DNA from: Macrostomum hystrix
Taxonomy: Eukaryota > Platyhelminthes > Macrostomidae
Direction: 5' to 3'
Length of the DNA stretch: 64,000 bases
Assembly: GCA_950097015.1 (NCBI GenBank)
Contig: CATNEN010000038.1
Location: forward strand, 4,695,001 to 4,759,000
Part shown: one piece after another, positions 56,269 to 64,000 of the stretch
How positions within the stretch are numbered: the stretch's first letter is position 1
Layout: the number at the start of each line of letters is the position of its first letter
The notes under the pieces: model-generated
Database searches by the model: none
What the model was told of the DNA's origin: nothing
Seen by the model: the letters and a program-made list of their open reading frames with translations, nothing else
Position numbers and translations under genes: made by a program

Positions 56269-56322
56269 GGGGAGCGCGGGGGAGCGCGCAAGCGCGCTCC
56301 GGGAGGCCGACCCTCCCGACCC

Positions 56323-56334
56323 GTCGTACTTGGT
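56323..56334. repeat. LINE target-site duplication, 5' copy
   Basis: gtcgtacttggt, identical to 51860-51871, marks the 5' boundary of the LINE. Confidence 0.8.
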
Positions 56335-57170
56335 GCCGATGGCGGTCATGCAACTGGTCGGCGAGGCCTGGTCGAAGCGGCCAACTGATCTCAGCAGCTC
56401 GCAGACACGCTGGTAGACAAACAGACTGCAGGAGGTGGCGCGGTCGTTCCCCTGGGCGACAGTCAGATTCGTTGGCATGGATGATCGGCTGTCCGCTAAG
56501 CAGTCGATGAGGGAGACTCATTCAGGCAGGTCGTGTGGAAAAGGTCGAGCACGTTGGCAGTGGATTCCAGCGGCCGCTGTGCATCAGCAGCAGCGGCAGC
56601 GGTGTGGGCATCGAGAGCTGAGGATTCTTGTCTTCAAGTTCCACAGGACTGCTTTGGCCTGGCCTTCGGGTTTCGGCTCCCAGATTTATTTCCGGCTTTG
56701 TGGAGGAGCTAAAATCTCGCGCTCCCTGACGTTCTATTTGTTATTAGCAAAGGCATGAAAATTAGCAAATTAGCAAAGTATTTTGAATATCGAACAAACA
56801 ATGCAAGTTTAATAGTAGAGATCCCTCGAGACTTTCGACCACCTCAAAAACTACTTTAAACGTGATGGATCTGGTGCCGCCATATTTGGCGGACTTGCCG
56901 GCCTCGGTCGCGATGTTGGCAGCAGCGGGTAGTGACGTCAGAGGCGCGCATGTGACAAGTTGCGCAGGCGTCCCAAGCTAATCGGTGTCCCCACTTGAAA
57001 TATCTCAGTAAAAGCTCATGTGGTAATTTCGCAGACTGAGAACAATATAATTGTAGTTTCACGTAGTATTAATAGCAGATTGAATCACTTACAGCTTGTG
57101 TGTATCTGAGGCCTAAAACATTTAATCCCCAGCTTGGCCTGGCCTATTGGCTATTAATTCTGTGCATTTA
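56335..57170. other. right flank of the LINE and spacer
   Basis: 56335-56530 is GC-rich with open minus-strand frames that may belong to the interrupted host sequence (see 51453-51859). The rest is non-coding. A short palindromic gccgccatatttggcggac occurs near 56876. Confidence 0.4.
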
Positions 57171-57173
57171 TTA

Positions 57174-57222
57174 TTTAATCGGCCTAGGCCGTTAAATGAT
57201 TTTACGGCCTAGGCCGATTAAA
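57174..57222. other. perfect 19-bp inverted repeat
   Basis: Arms tttaatcggcctaggccgt (57174-57192) and acggcctaggccgattaaa (57204-57222) around an 11-nt loop. Confidence 0.85.
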
Positions 57223-57313
57223 GATATAGTCTATGGTCACAGTTGCTGTAAACAGTTTTAGGTTTGCAATCTCGTGAGCCGGGCCAAGCTTTAGGATTAA
57301 ATACTATAATACC

Positions 57314-57352
57314 CACAGATTCTATATTACCACAGATAATATAGAATCTGTG
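57314..57352. other. perfect 16-bp inverted repeat
   Basis: Arms cacagattctatatta (57314-57329) and taatatagaatctgtg (57337-57352) around a 7-nt loop. Confidence 0.85.
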
Positions 57353-57406
57353 ATAATACCCCCCCTGAAATCGTTGTCTATGGCCTAGGAACGGCTTCGG
57401 ACTGCG

Positions 57407-57565
57407 CCCCCATGTGGCAGTGGCGCCCCCATGTGGCAGTGGCGCCCCCATGTGGCAGTGGCGCCCCCATGTGGTAGTGGCGCCCCCATGTGGCAGTGGC
57501 GCCCCCATGTGGTAGTGGCGCCCCCATGTGGAAGTGGCGCCCCCATGTGGTAGTGGCGCCTCCAA
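57407..57565. repeat. 19-bp minisatellite
   Basis: About eight copies of gtggcgcccccatgtggca with ca/ta/aa variants, bounded by gactgcgcccc on the left and gcctccaaaaggcgcggccc on the right. Confidence 0.93.
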
Positions 57566-57694
57566 AAGGCGCGGCCCCCCCCCTAGACATAAATCCTGGC
57601 TACGCCACTAACCAGCCTACAACGGTACTACTAGGCAAAGCTAAATGGGGTCGACCACCGACTCCACTGGAACATTTTATGTTTTTTAGCAGTA

Positions 57695-57780
57695 CACTTT
57701 ACTCTGCGTCGCAATAGCTGCGGCTGGGTTGTTGGCTGCACACCTGACCGACCCAATTAGGGCAGGTGTCATCTATATAT
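57695..57780 (+). mobile_element. SINE family 1, 3' fragment
   Basis: gcgtcgcaatagctgcggct, then ttggctgcacacctgac and aattagggcaggtgtcat, ending in a short tata repeat. Same truncated form as 3062-3160. Confidence 0.7.
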
Positions 57781-58589
57781 AAATAAATAAGGTAGTAATG
57801 ATATCTCCAACTTAAAATTTCTATAGTGAGATCGAATAATTAGAACTGAGGCAAATTGGACAGTTTTATTAAATTATTATTAATGTAAGAATTGAGTACT
57901 TAATGATTGGAGTACAGCTTCCATGCGTACTAACTGAGAAAAAGTGTACAGTAGTTTCTTCAGAAAATGATTTAATGTTTCAATCGAAATGGATTTTAAG
58001 ATGCGTATTTTTAGGGTATATAGGCGTGATTTTATTTTCTTCTTCAGCTGAGGTTAAGTGAATTTAAGGCTTTTTAAATAACAAAATGTTATAAAAATCG
58101 TCCACAGAAAGTTATAACCAAAAAGAGGGAATATAGTTTTGAAAAGTTACAGAGTCGTCAACAAATCATTTTCAATTAGTGCCTTAAAAACGAGTTCGAG
58201 AATATTGTATGCTAGTAAAAATCGGTTAATCGCGAAAATAAAAAGGTGGCTACCTTAGATCCATGGTAAAAATTCCCACGAACCGCAACAAAATTTTGAT
58301 GTCAGTTACTTCAGTAACTAATTTAAGCTTATTCATACAGAGAACACTCTATGAACTCAGTGTTTAATAACATTTTTTGTTTTACCTCATGAGTCTTTTA
58401 GAGAAACTGACATTCTTACAATTACCTTTAAATTAATCCGTTTATTTATCGCAATTTAAACTTATAATTCCATTGCTTTACTGTTTAGAAAGGTATACGC
58501 TACGATTTAACTAACTATAATGACTTTACTCTTAAAATGTTATCCTAATGGTTTTCATTCACAGAATCTTATCGGGCTGGTACGTAGGA
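57781..58589. other. AT-rich spacer
   Basis: No gene or repeat recognised. Confidence 0.5.
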
Positions 58590-58800
58590 GTAAAGGCACG
58601 GGTTGGCACGGGCTGAACACGCACACGCTTCGAAAGGCTGTGTACATATTTTCAGTCCGTGGACTGGGGAACTCCGCCAAATACGCACTCTAACGGGGTA
58701 ACTCAAGCGATGGTGGGTATCAAGTTTTTTGCTCAAATAAATTGAGCGAAATAGGGGTTTCTCTACGGCCGAATCGAACTCCTAACCACTCAACTAGAAA
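58590..58800 (-). mobile_element. SINE family 1, decayed copy
   Basis: ggctgtgtacatattttcag, tccgtggactggggaact, gatggtgggtatcaag, ggccgaatcgaactcctaac (B box) and cactcaactagaaact follow the order of the copy at 44795, much diverged. Confidence 0.6.
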
Positions 58801-59127
58801 CTTAGGCTTTAAGAATGCGCTTCAAGAACCCTCCTTTTTCATTTGATATTTGATAAAAAATTAAGTGAAAAATACGGTGAAGGAAATAAAGATCTTTTTT
58901 GGTATAAAATAGCTAATAGGTTTCCTACTCAGGTTAGTTTGCCTACGCTTTAAAGCTGCATTCATGCCCGGCTGCGTATCAGGCTTCTGAGTATTCGCTC
59001 TTTGAACTACGGGTCCCGTCACTAAAGATATTTTTGTAGTTTCCTTTGCTCGCAAAAATGGGAGACAATAAAAGTATGCTACGCAACGCACTTAAGTCAT
59101 GCTTCAAAATAAAAGATGAGACCGATC
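58801..59127. other. 3' flank of the sacsin gene
   Basis: No clear AATAAA for the minus strand is seen within 300 nt of the stop; the first candidate is near 58441. Confidence 0.4.
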
Positions 59128-62100
59128 TCACTCGGCAAACTCCAACGATACTCGGTGCACAACACACTGCGCTCCCTGCAGCGCCCGCGCCGCCCGCTCC
59201 GCTTCTGAATCCGCCGAAGCATCGGACATCATCCGCATCCGGCTGCGCTCGCTCGAGCCGTCCACAATGGCACGGGCCAGGTTGGCCAGGTGATCGGCCA
59301 GACTGCCCTGCAGATCGTCTCCTTCGATGCGGCACAGGTGCTGGCTGAGCTGGTGGCTTAGCTCAACTGGCTGTCTCTGGATCATCAGCAGAGCCCTTAT
59401 CGCCTTCTCGGCTGCTTGCCAGCTGATGTAGCAGGCCCAGTTGTAGTTGCATGTTTCAATCAACACCGCCACCGTGCGAAGATCATCGCCAGAACTGTTG
59501 AGATCGCTCCTAGCGTTGTCGTGGGCCGAGGCGGGACTACTCATGCTGCCATGCGTCTCATTTAAGTTGAAAGACTCAGTGCCAGAGAAGTGAGATCGCT
59601 CACGGTGCCTGGTGCAATTGACATCCAGGATGTCTTCGGCCATGAGGATCAATCGATACCTGGCCACTTCAGCTGCCACGTCTCGCCACCGATCAATGCA
59701 ATCGCTGAACTTCTGAGTCCACCCGTGCTTAGCCGCTTGTGCTTTTACTAGACTATGAGACTGGTGTGAAGCTGAGTAGTGGGCTAGCAGCCTCTGCAAA
59801 ATTGCCTGCTGCTGCTCGACTGTGAGCTCGGCAGCGGCGCCTAAAAGCGGATCCAAGACTGCCTCAATGTCCGCTTCTGTGATGAGAGGCGAAGAAGGCT
59901 CCAAATTCTGCCAGTCCTCGAACGAATATAACTCGAAAATTTGAGCCGTGATAGGGCTATCACTACCGACTGAAACCGTGAGCCAGCTGGTCCACGGGTT
60001 TTTGACATCAGTGGACTGTTTTTCCAGCACTCGTGCGTACTGAAAGATGCCATCCTGATTTCTGTAAGCGACCAGCCTGCTTGAGAGTAATTCATTGGGC
60101 TTTGCCGGCAGCTGATTTAAGAGGCATTGCTGAAACCTCTGCACAGGATTTCCAATGCGGGATGCATCACGAGCATTTGACTTTGTGTACTTCTGATTGG
60201 GCCTTTCATAAAGGCTTATCCTTTTTCTTGTAATTATCGAAAGCATTCCTTCAGGACTGTTCATTAAGAGCACAAGAGTGAGATTGCTCATTTGCTCTGG
60301 TGACAGAGTAAATCCATTTTTTAATATGCCCAAAACTGCATCGACAAAGTCCAGGTGCCACAGCGTTCCCTCGCTGTCACTGCAGTCATACCGGATCCTG
60401 GAATGATTCATCAGAACTTTTTGTCCGTCTAGAAGGAAATTCTTTTCCTCTTCGGAGTCGCCCTGCTCTGCATCGTTGAGAACAAGACAGGTGATCAGCT
60501 CTGACAGGCAGACGACGGAGAATCTTGATAGCAGTGTAGAAACGGCAGATAATGTTTGGTCACCTTTGACTGATAAATCGCTGGTGCCATGCAGTATGAT
60601 GCTGGTAATGCACTGATGAAGCACTGGATGCTTCAGCTTTGCATCCAGGTTGCATCGGGCCTCGCAAAGTTCTGCGCTGGTGCACAGTTTGAGGCAGTCG
60701 GATTGCAGCTTCTCTCTCACATTGTCGCTGAGTCTTCTTAGTTGCCAGTCCTCCGCCAAGTGGAAGTACAGCCGACGCAGATTATCGCTGCCCAGGTTGC
60801 AGAAGCTCAGATCTAGCAATTGAACTCCCGGCGCGCCAGCCAGTCTTTTGTGAATTCCTTCGGAGTCGTTGATTGTCAAGAGCTTCGAGTCCACCAGCTG
60901 AAAGTGACTGTAGTGTGCCCGTTCAGAGCGACTCTGTTGTACTTTTGTCGGCAGGAACAGAGTTCTGTATAGTTTTGAATCCACTAGTTTTCCACCCCGC
61001 TCAAGTAGGGCGATCATATTGGACATGCAGATACCAACAGCCCTTTGCTGCTCGTCGCTAAGTCTGTCTTGCTGCTCATCGTGAATACGTTGCAGGGCCA
61101 TCCAGTTCTGCTCCATTGTGGCTGACTTTGTGGCTCCCAGTTGGACAAAAAGGGACTGGAAACGACTGAAGTCCCTTGGACACATCAGAATGTAAGGTGG
61201 ATTAGCGCACTTTTGGTAGAATGTGATTCTTTCAGCCGTAACAAATACATCTCGACTATTCTCATTTATCAGAATGCATTCAACTTTTCTCAGCTTTGAA
61301 ATCAGATTCCCTTTTTTGGATGGCGGCATTTCAATCAGCTTTTCATAAACGGAACTCATAACTGACTGGCGCAAGATTCTCGTTTCACTGGGCAAATCTG
61401 ACGACGAGAATGTAGGGGCAGAAAACAGTCTTTCCAGATGTTTGATGATGACTTCGTCCGTCACTTGTTTCATGAATTTTTCCAAGCAGCTTCTTTGTTG
61501 AACACAACTAGGAGCATATGGTATTTCAGTCCAGCAGAGAAATCGCGACTCATACTTGACACATTTTGACAAACTGGTCATGCACACATCCTCTGATGGA
61601 CAGAGACTTTGAAGCCCTCTGTCGGTATTGGCGAGTACAAATGGAATTTCCGATAACTGGCGAATTACTTCAGTGTCAGCGAGCGCCTTTTCAAGGTCAA
61701 TCAATTCGCCAATGAATTTCAACAGCTGTTCGCTCTTCTTTTGAACTTTCTGCGTCATCGACTTTGCGCCCTCCGCTGCAAGCTGACGGGCAAAGTCTAT
61801 TACAGAGTCAGCTGAACATCGCACTGACAGACCTGACGAAACCATCAGCGTCCTCCACCTTTTTTCCCTGAATGACTCAGGAAGAAATTTATCTGAACTC
61901 ATAAACTTTTTCAATACCTTTAAACGATGGTCAAAAAATGAATTGACTGGTTTCCAAACTCCTTCTACTGGAATGAGCTTAGCTGCCCTCAGTGAAGCAA
62001 TTAAAGGCTTGTAATAGCTGACCTTTTCCATTTCAAGTTTCTCGAAGTCCCAGCTCAGTCGGCAAAGTCTCTCCAGGTGCTTCAAGCGAGTCTCGTCAGA

Positions 62101-64000
62101 GAAGTTTGAAAACATCGGCAGGATGAATCTTGCGTAAACCTCAGCCTCAGGCATCTCATCGCATTCCAGTTTAGCATAGAGTGGCTTCAGAGCTTCATTG
62201 TCCTTGAGAAATATCCCCTGGCATGTGCTCATCTCGTCAGCCACCAGGGAGGCAGGGAGGACACACGCCGGATCGGAATTAAGTGCTAAGCAGCGGCCGT
62301 CAGATGTGACGAACACTGGCAACTTTCGGACTCTATCGAGAAGAATCTTTTCCTTCTCATGACTATCGCTTAGCGCACGCCAGTTGTTGTTGATGTACAA
62401 AATCAAGCTGACCGCCTGCGACTCACTGAGCGGCGATCTCTTCGGGTTCTCGTTCAATGCAAACTCCACCACACGAAGCATTGTGCCAGGCTTCCTAACA
62501 TTGCCGCAGAGATCTCTGATTAGCTTCAAGTCAGCGACGATGCGGAGCGACGGAGCATTGAGCTCTTCAAGTGTTTCTTCAACTGCTTTGCTGCAGTCGT
62601 CGAGGTCCTCAGACACAGCCTTATAGACACACTGGGCCTGAGATATGCAAGCAAAACGAGAGTTGTTGACAGGAATGAGGCAGGCGTTGCCGAGCCCGGT
62701 AGAGCTCAGTTTCTGAACGATATCCTTAGGTGTGGAACAGCTTGTGGTACAGCTGAAGGAAAGAAAATCCCAAACTGTTTTTAGCCAATCGCTTGAGCTG
62801 TCTGATTCCAGGCCCAATTCAGCAGCTGCTGGTAAATTATTCGCATCAGTGAATAATTGAGGACACCTTAATTTTAAAATGCGACTAAAATCTTGTAATT
62901 CGAACAGTTTGAATAGCTTTGAACCGATCAGTAAGCTCATTATTTGCTCGTCATTAAAAAACTTTGAAGCTACTGCATCGTGCGCCAACTCGTACTTTGA
63001 ATCCGTATGCAAGAACAAGTCCGAATATTTGGTCAGATACAGCGGCTTGGCGTCATCGCCGAGCATAGAGAGACGATTTCCAGCACATATGGCCAATGGC
63101 GTTCCTAGCAAAATTCTGAGTTGTCTGTTGGCTTTGCGAATCAGGTAAGCCAGAAGGTCAACGACGGCTTCGGCACTTTGAAACGGTGTTTCGCTGACGT
63201 CTTTGGGCAGCGAATTTCGCAGTGACTCACACACCGGGCCGCGAATGAACGCAACGATTGACGCGACGTCCGCGACAGGAACGAAAATCGATTTCAGTGA
63301 CTCGAGTGAGCGGTGCAGATGCACCTTATCGGGCTCGATTATTGGAAACAGCAAGCGACGAGCAACTTTGATGGCAGGATCGGGCTTAGAATCTGGATTC
63401 AGAAAGGCAGCCCTTCCGTCAATGTCAGCTGAGGATTGCGCCAAAGGGAACCACTTTAGCTGCATTTCCAGCTCGTCGAATACTGGGAAAATAGCTACAC
63501 GATTTTGAATTACTGTTTTAAAGAACATCTTGATTAGCTCATCCCAGATAGTTTTGTCGCGTTTGTTATATTGCGGAAAAAGTGCGTAGAAGTTGCGCAC
63601 CTTGTCTACGCCGGAGGCATAGCGCTTCGCTGTCTCCAGTAGACTTGCATAGCATTTGGGTAAAAGATCGGTTGCCAGCAGACGGTTCCACTGCTCCTTG
63701 TGGTCCGCATCTCCATCCGATTTCCACAGGCACCTTCGCGATGGGTCCAGAATGAAATGGCCATTCACCTGAACTGGTAAATCAGTGGTCACCGGCAGCG
63801 GAAGTAGACAGTAAACCTGGCCCTGAATGGTACCGGAATTCCCGTGTTGAATCGGAGCGGCCACGCCAACTATCGGTAGCAGGCGCCAGCTTTCGCAAGC
63901 CACTTCCTTCTGCAGTTTGTTAGCAAGGGACTTGGTTTGACAGCCTAGACTTTGGCAAACAAGCCAGCTCTGCTCCTTCTTAGATTGTTCGTTGGAATAA
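59128..64000 (-). CDS. SACS: sacsin-like protein, 3' part, continues beyond the window
   Basis: An uninterrupted minus-strand frame from the right edge to a TGA at 59128 gives about 1623 residues, with no stop upstream, so the 5' part lies outside. The first visible residues (SWLVCQSLGC, then WRLLPIVGVAAPIQ and GQVYCLLPLPVTTDLPVQVN) match the end of a sacsin repeat region, and FILDPSRRCLW with the following helix-rich region continues it. Near the C-terminus, NYNWACYISWQAAEKAIRAL is the core of a HEPN domain, as at the sacsin C-terminus. A helical segment just before it (LTVEQQQAILQRLLAHY) sits where the J domain should be but lacks an HPD motif. Sacsin is a giant HSP90/HSP70-linked chaperone; vertebrate SACS also has one giant exon. 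It could be a sacsin-related paralogue, since invertebrates often have several. Confidence 0.88.
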   Translation of the reverse strand, partial: YSNEQSKKEQSWLVCQSLGCQTKSLANKLQKEVACESWRLLPIVGVAAPIQHGNSGTIQGQVYCLLPLPVTTDLPVQVNGHFILDPSRRCLWKSDGDADHKEQWNRLLATDLLPKCYASLLETAKRYASGVDKVRNFYALFPQYNKRDKTIWDELIKMFFKTVIQNRVAIFPVFDELEMQLKWFPLAQSSADIDGRAAFLNPDSKPDPAIKVARRLLFPIIEPDKVHLHRSLESLKSIFVPVADVASIVAFIRGPVCESLRNSLPKDVSETPFQSAEAVVDLLAYLIRKANRQLRILLGTPLAICAGNRLSMLGDDAKPLYLTKYSDLFLHTDSKYELAHDAVASKFFNDEQIMSLLIGSKLFKLFELQDFSRILKLRCPQLFTDANNLPAAAELGLESDSSSDWLKTVWDFLSFSCTTSCSTPKDIVQKLSSTGLGNACLIPVNNSRFACISQAQCVYKAVSEDLDDCSKAVEETLEELNAPSLRIVADLKLIRDLCGNVRKPGTMLRVVEFALNENPKRSPLSESQAVSLILYINNNWRALSDSHEKEKILLDRVRKLPVFVTSDGRCLALNSDPACVLPASLVADEMSTCQGIFLKDNEALKPLYAKLECDEMPEAEVYARFILPMFSNFSDETRLKHLERLCRLSWDFEKLEMEKVSYYKPLIASLRAAKLIPVEGVWKPVNSFFDHRLKVLKKFMSSDKFLPESFREKRWRTLMVSSGLSVRCSADSVIDFARQLAAEGAKSMTQKVQKKSEQLLKFIGELIDLEKALADTEVIRQLSEIPFVLANTDRGLQSLCPSEDVCMTSLSKCVKYESRFLCWTEIPYAPSCVQQRSCLEKFMKQVTDEVIIKHLERLFSAPTFSSSDLPSETRILRQSVMSSVYEKLIEMPPSKKGNLISKLRKVECILINENSRDVFVTAERITFYQKCANPPYILMCPRDFSRFQSLFVQLGATKSATMEQNWMALQRIHDEQQDRLSDEQQRAVGICMSNMIALLERGGKLVDSKLYRTLFLPTKVQQSRSERAHYSHFQLVDSKLLTINDSEGIHKRLAGAPGVQLLDLSFCNLGSDNLRRLYFHLAEDWQLRRLSDNVREKLQSDCLKLCTSAELCEARCNLDAKLKHPVLHQCITSIILHGTSDLSVKGDQTLSAVSTLLSRFSVVCLSELITCLVLNDAEQGDSEEEKNFLLDGQKVLMNHSRIRYDCSDSEGTLWHLDFVDAVLGILKNGFTLSPEQMSNLTLVLLMNSPEGMLSIITRKRISLYERPNQKYTKSNARDASRIGNPVQRFQQCLLNQLPAKPNELLSSRLVAYRNQDGIFQYARVLEKQSTDVKNPWTSWLTVSVGSDSPITAQIFELYSFEDWQNLEPSSPLITEADIEAVLDPLLGAAAELTVEQQQAILQRLLAHYSASHQSHSLVKAQAAKHGWTQKFSDCIDRWRDVAAEVARYRLILMAEDILDVNCTRHRERSHFSGTESFNLNETHGSMSSPASAHDNARSDLNSSGDDLRTVAVLIETCNYNWACYISWQAAEKAIRALLMIQRQPVELSHQLSQHLCRIEGDDLQGSLADHLANLARAIVDGSSERSRMRMMSDASADSEAERAARALQGAQCVVHRVSLEFAE

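Larger units (their letters stand above)
51872..56322 (-). mobile_element. full-length RNase H-bearing LINE (Ingi/I-type) with 2A motif
   Basis: A 4451-bp minus-strand element bounded by a 12-bp target duplication. The 5' leader before the likely ATG (56268) is only about 54 nt; one GC-rich ORF follows; the 3' end is a short (AAC)n run in which the TAA stop (51886-51888) is the first tail triplet. Base composition is strikingly GC-rich against the flanks. The single-ORF layout (zinc finger, AP endonuclease, RT, RNase H) fits the I superclade. The 2A motif recalls Ingi/L1Tc and marine invertebrate elements. The intact frame and perfect duplication indicate a young insertion. Confidence 0.93.

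Noticed and set aside
56269-56478. First 70 codons of the open frame as the LINE N-terminus
   Set aside because: They lie outside or across the 12-bp target duplication (56323-56334), so the upstream part is host DNA.

Overview
The window is animal (metazoan) nuclear DNA. It has spliced genes with GT-AG introns (an XAB2/SYF1 splicing factor, ribosomal protein S19, a globin-X exon, a coiled-coil gene), plus a TRAF, a WSC-domain protein and a sacsin. It also has two tRNA-like SINE families, non-LTR and DNA transposons, and a very heavy load of tandem repeats. The species cannot be fixed from the sequence. Compact genes, 2A-bearing RNase H LINEs and repeat-filled introns suggest a marine invertebrate, perhaps a lophotrochozoan or flatworm; this is inference.

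Layout. Positions 1-10420 are almost all satellite: a 30-bp array (1-3060), a 22-bp array (3720-4833) and a second 30-bp array (5569-10420) that is a diverged, inverted relative of the first. A SINE, a 22-bp minisatellite (11512-12642) and a globin-X first exon (minus strand) follow; the minisatellite fills the globin intron and starts exactly at its splice donor. A coiled-coil gene (plus, 3 exons seen) lies at 16.2-18.2 kb, a 21-bp minisatellite at 19.4-20.1 kb, and an apparently intronless TRAF gene at 20.9-22.6 kb. XAB2 (minus, six exons) spans 23.7-29.1 kb; three of its five introns are minisatellites and a fourth carries tandem copies of its own splice donor. RPS19 (minus, two exons) is at 32.1-33.2 kb.

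From 30 to 45 kb DNA transposons dominate: two MITEs with 8-bp target duplications, a complete 2.3-kb TIR element carrying a two-exon PHD-FLYWCH gene but no visible transposase, a broken Tc1/mariner-type element with long direct-repeat-rich inverted repeats, another transposase relic, a Merlin-like relic, and a 42-bp satellite (42.6-44.4 kb).

From 45 to 57 kb: SINEs, a secreted WSC protein, a serine/threonine dehydratase pseudogene, and a complete, apparently intact LINE (51872-56322, minus). The LINE has 12-bp target duplications, a 2A ribosome-skipping motif, a PHD finger, AP endonuclease, RT, RNase H and a (AAC)n tail that contains its stop codon. The last 4.9 kb is the 3' part of a sacsin gene (minus) that runs off the right edge.

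The host genes appear functionally independent. What ties the window together is repeat biology: unit lengths cluster near 20-22 bp (or 41-42), several arrays are intronic, and two are anchored on splice donors.
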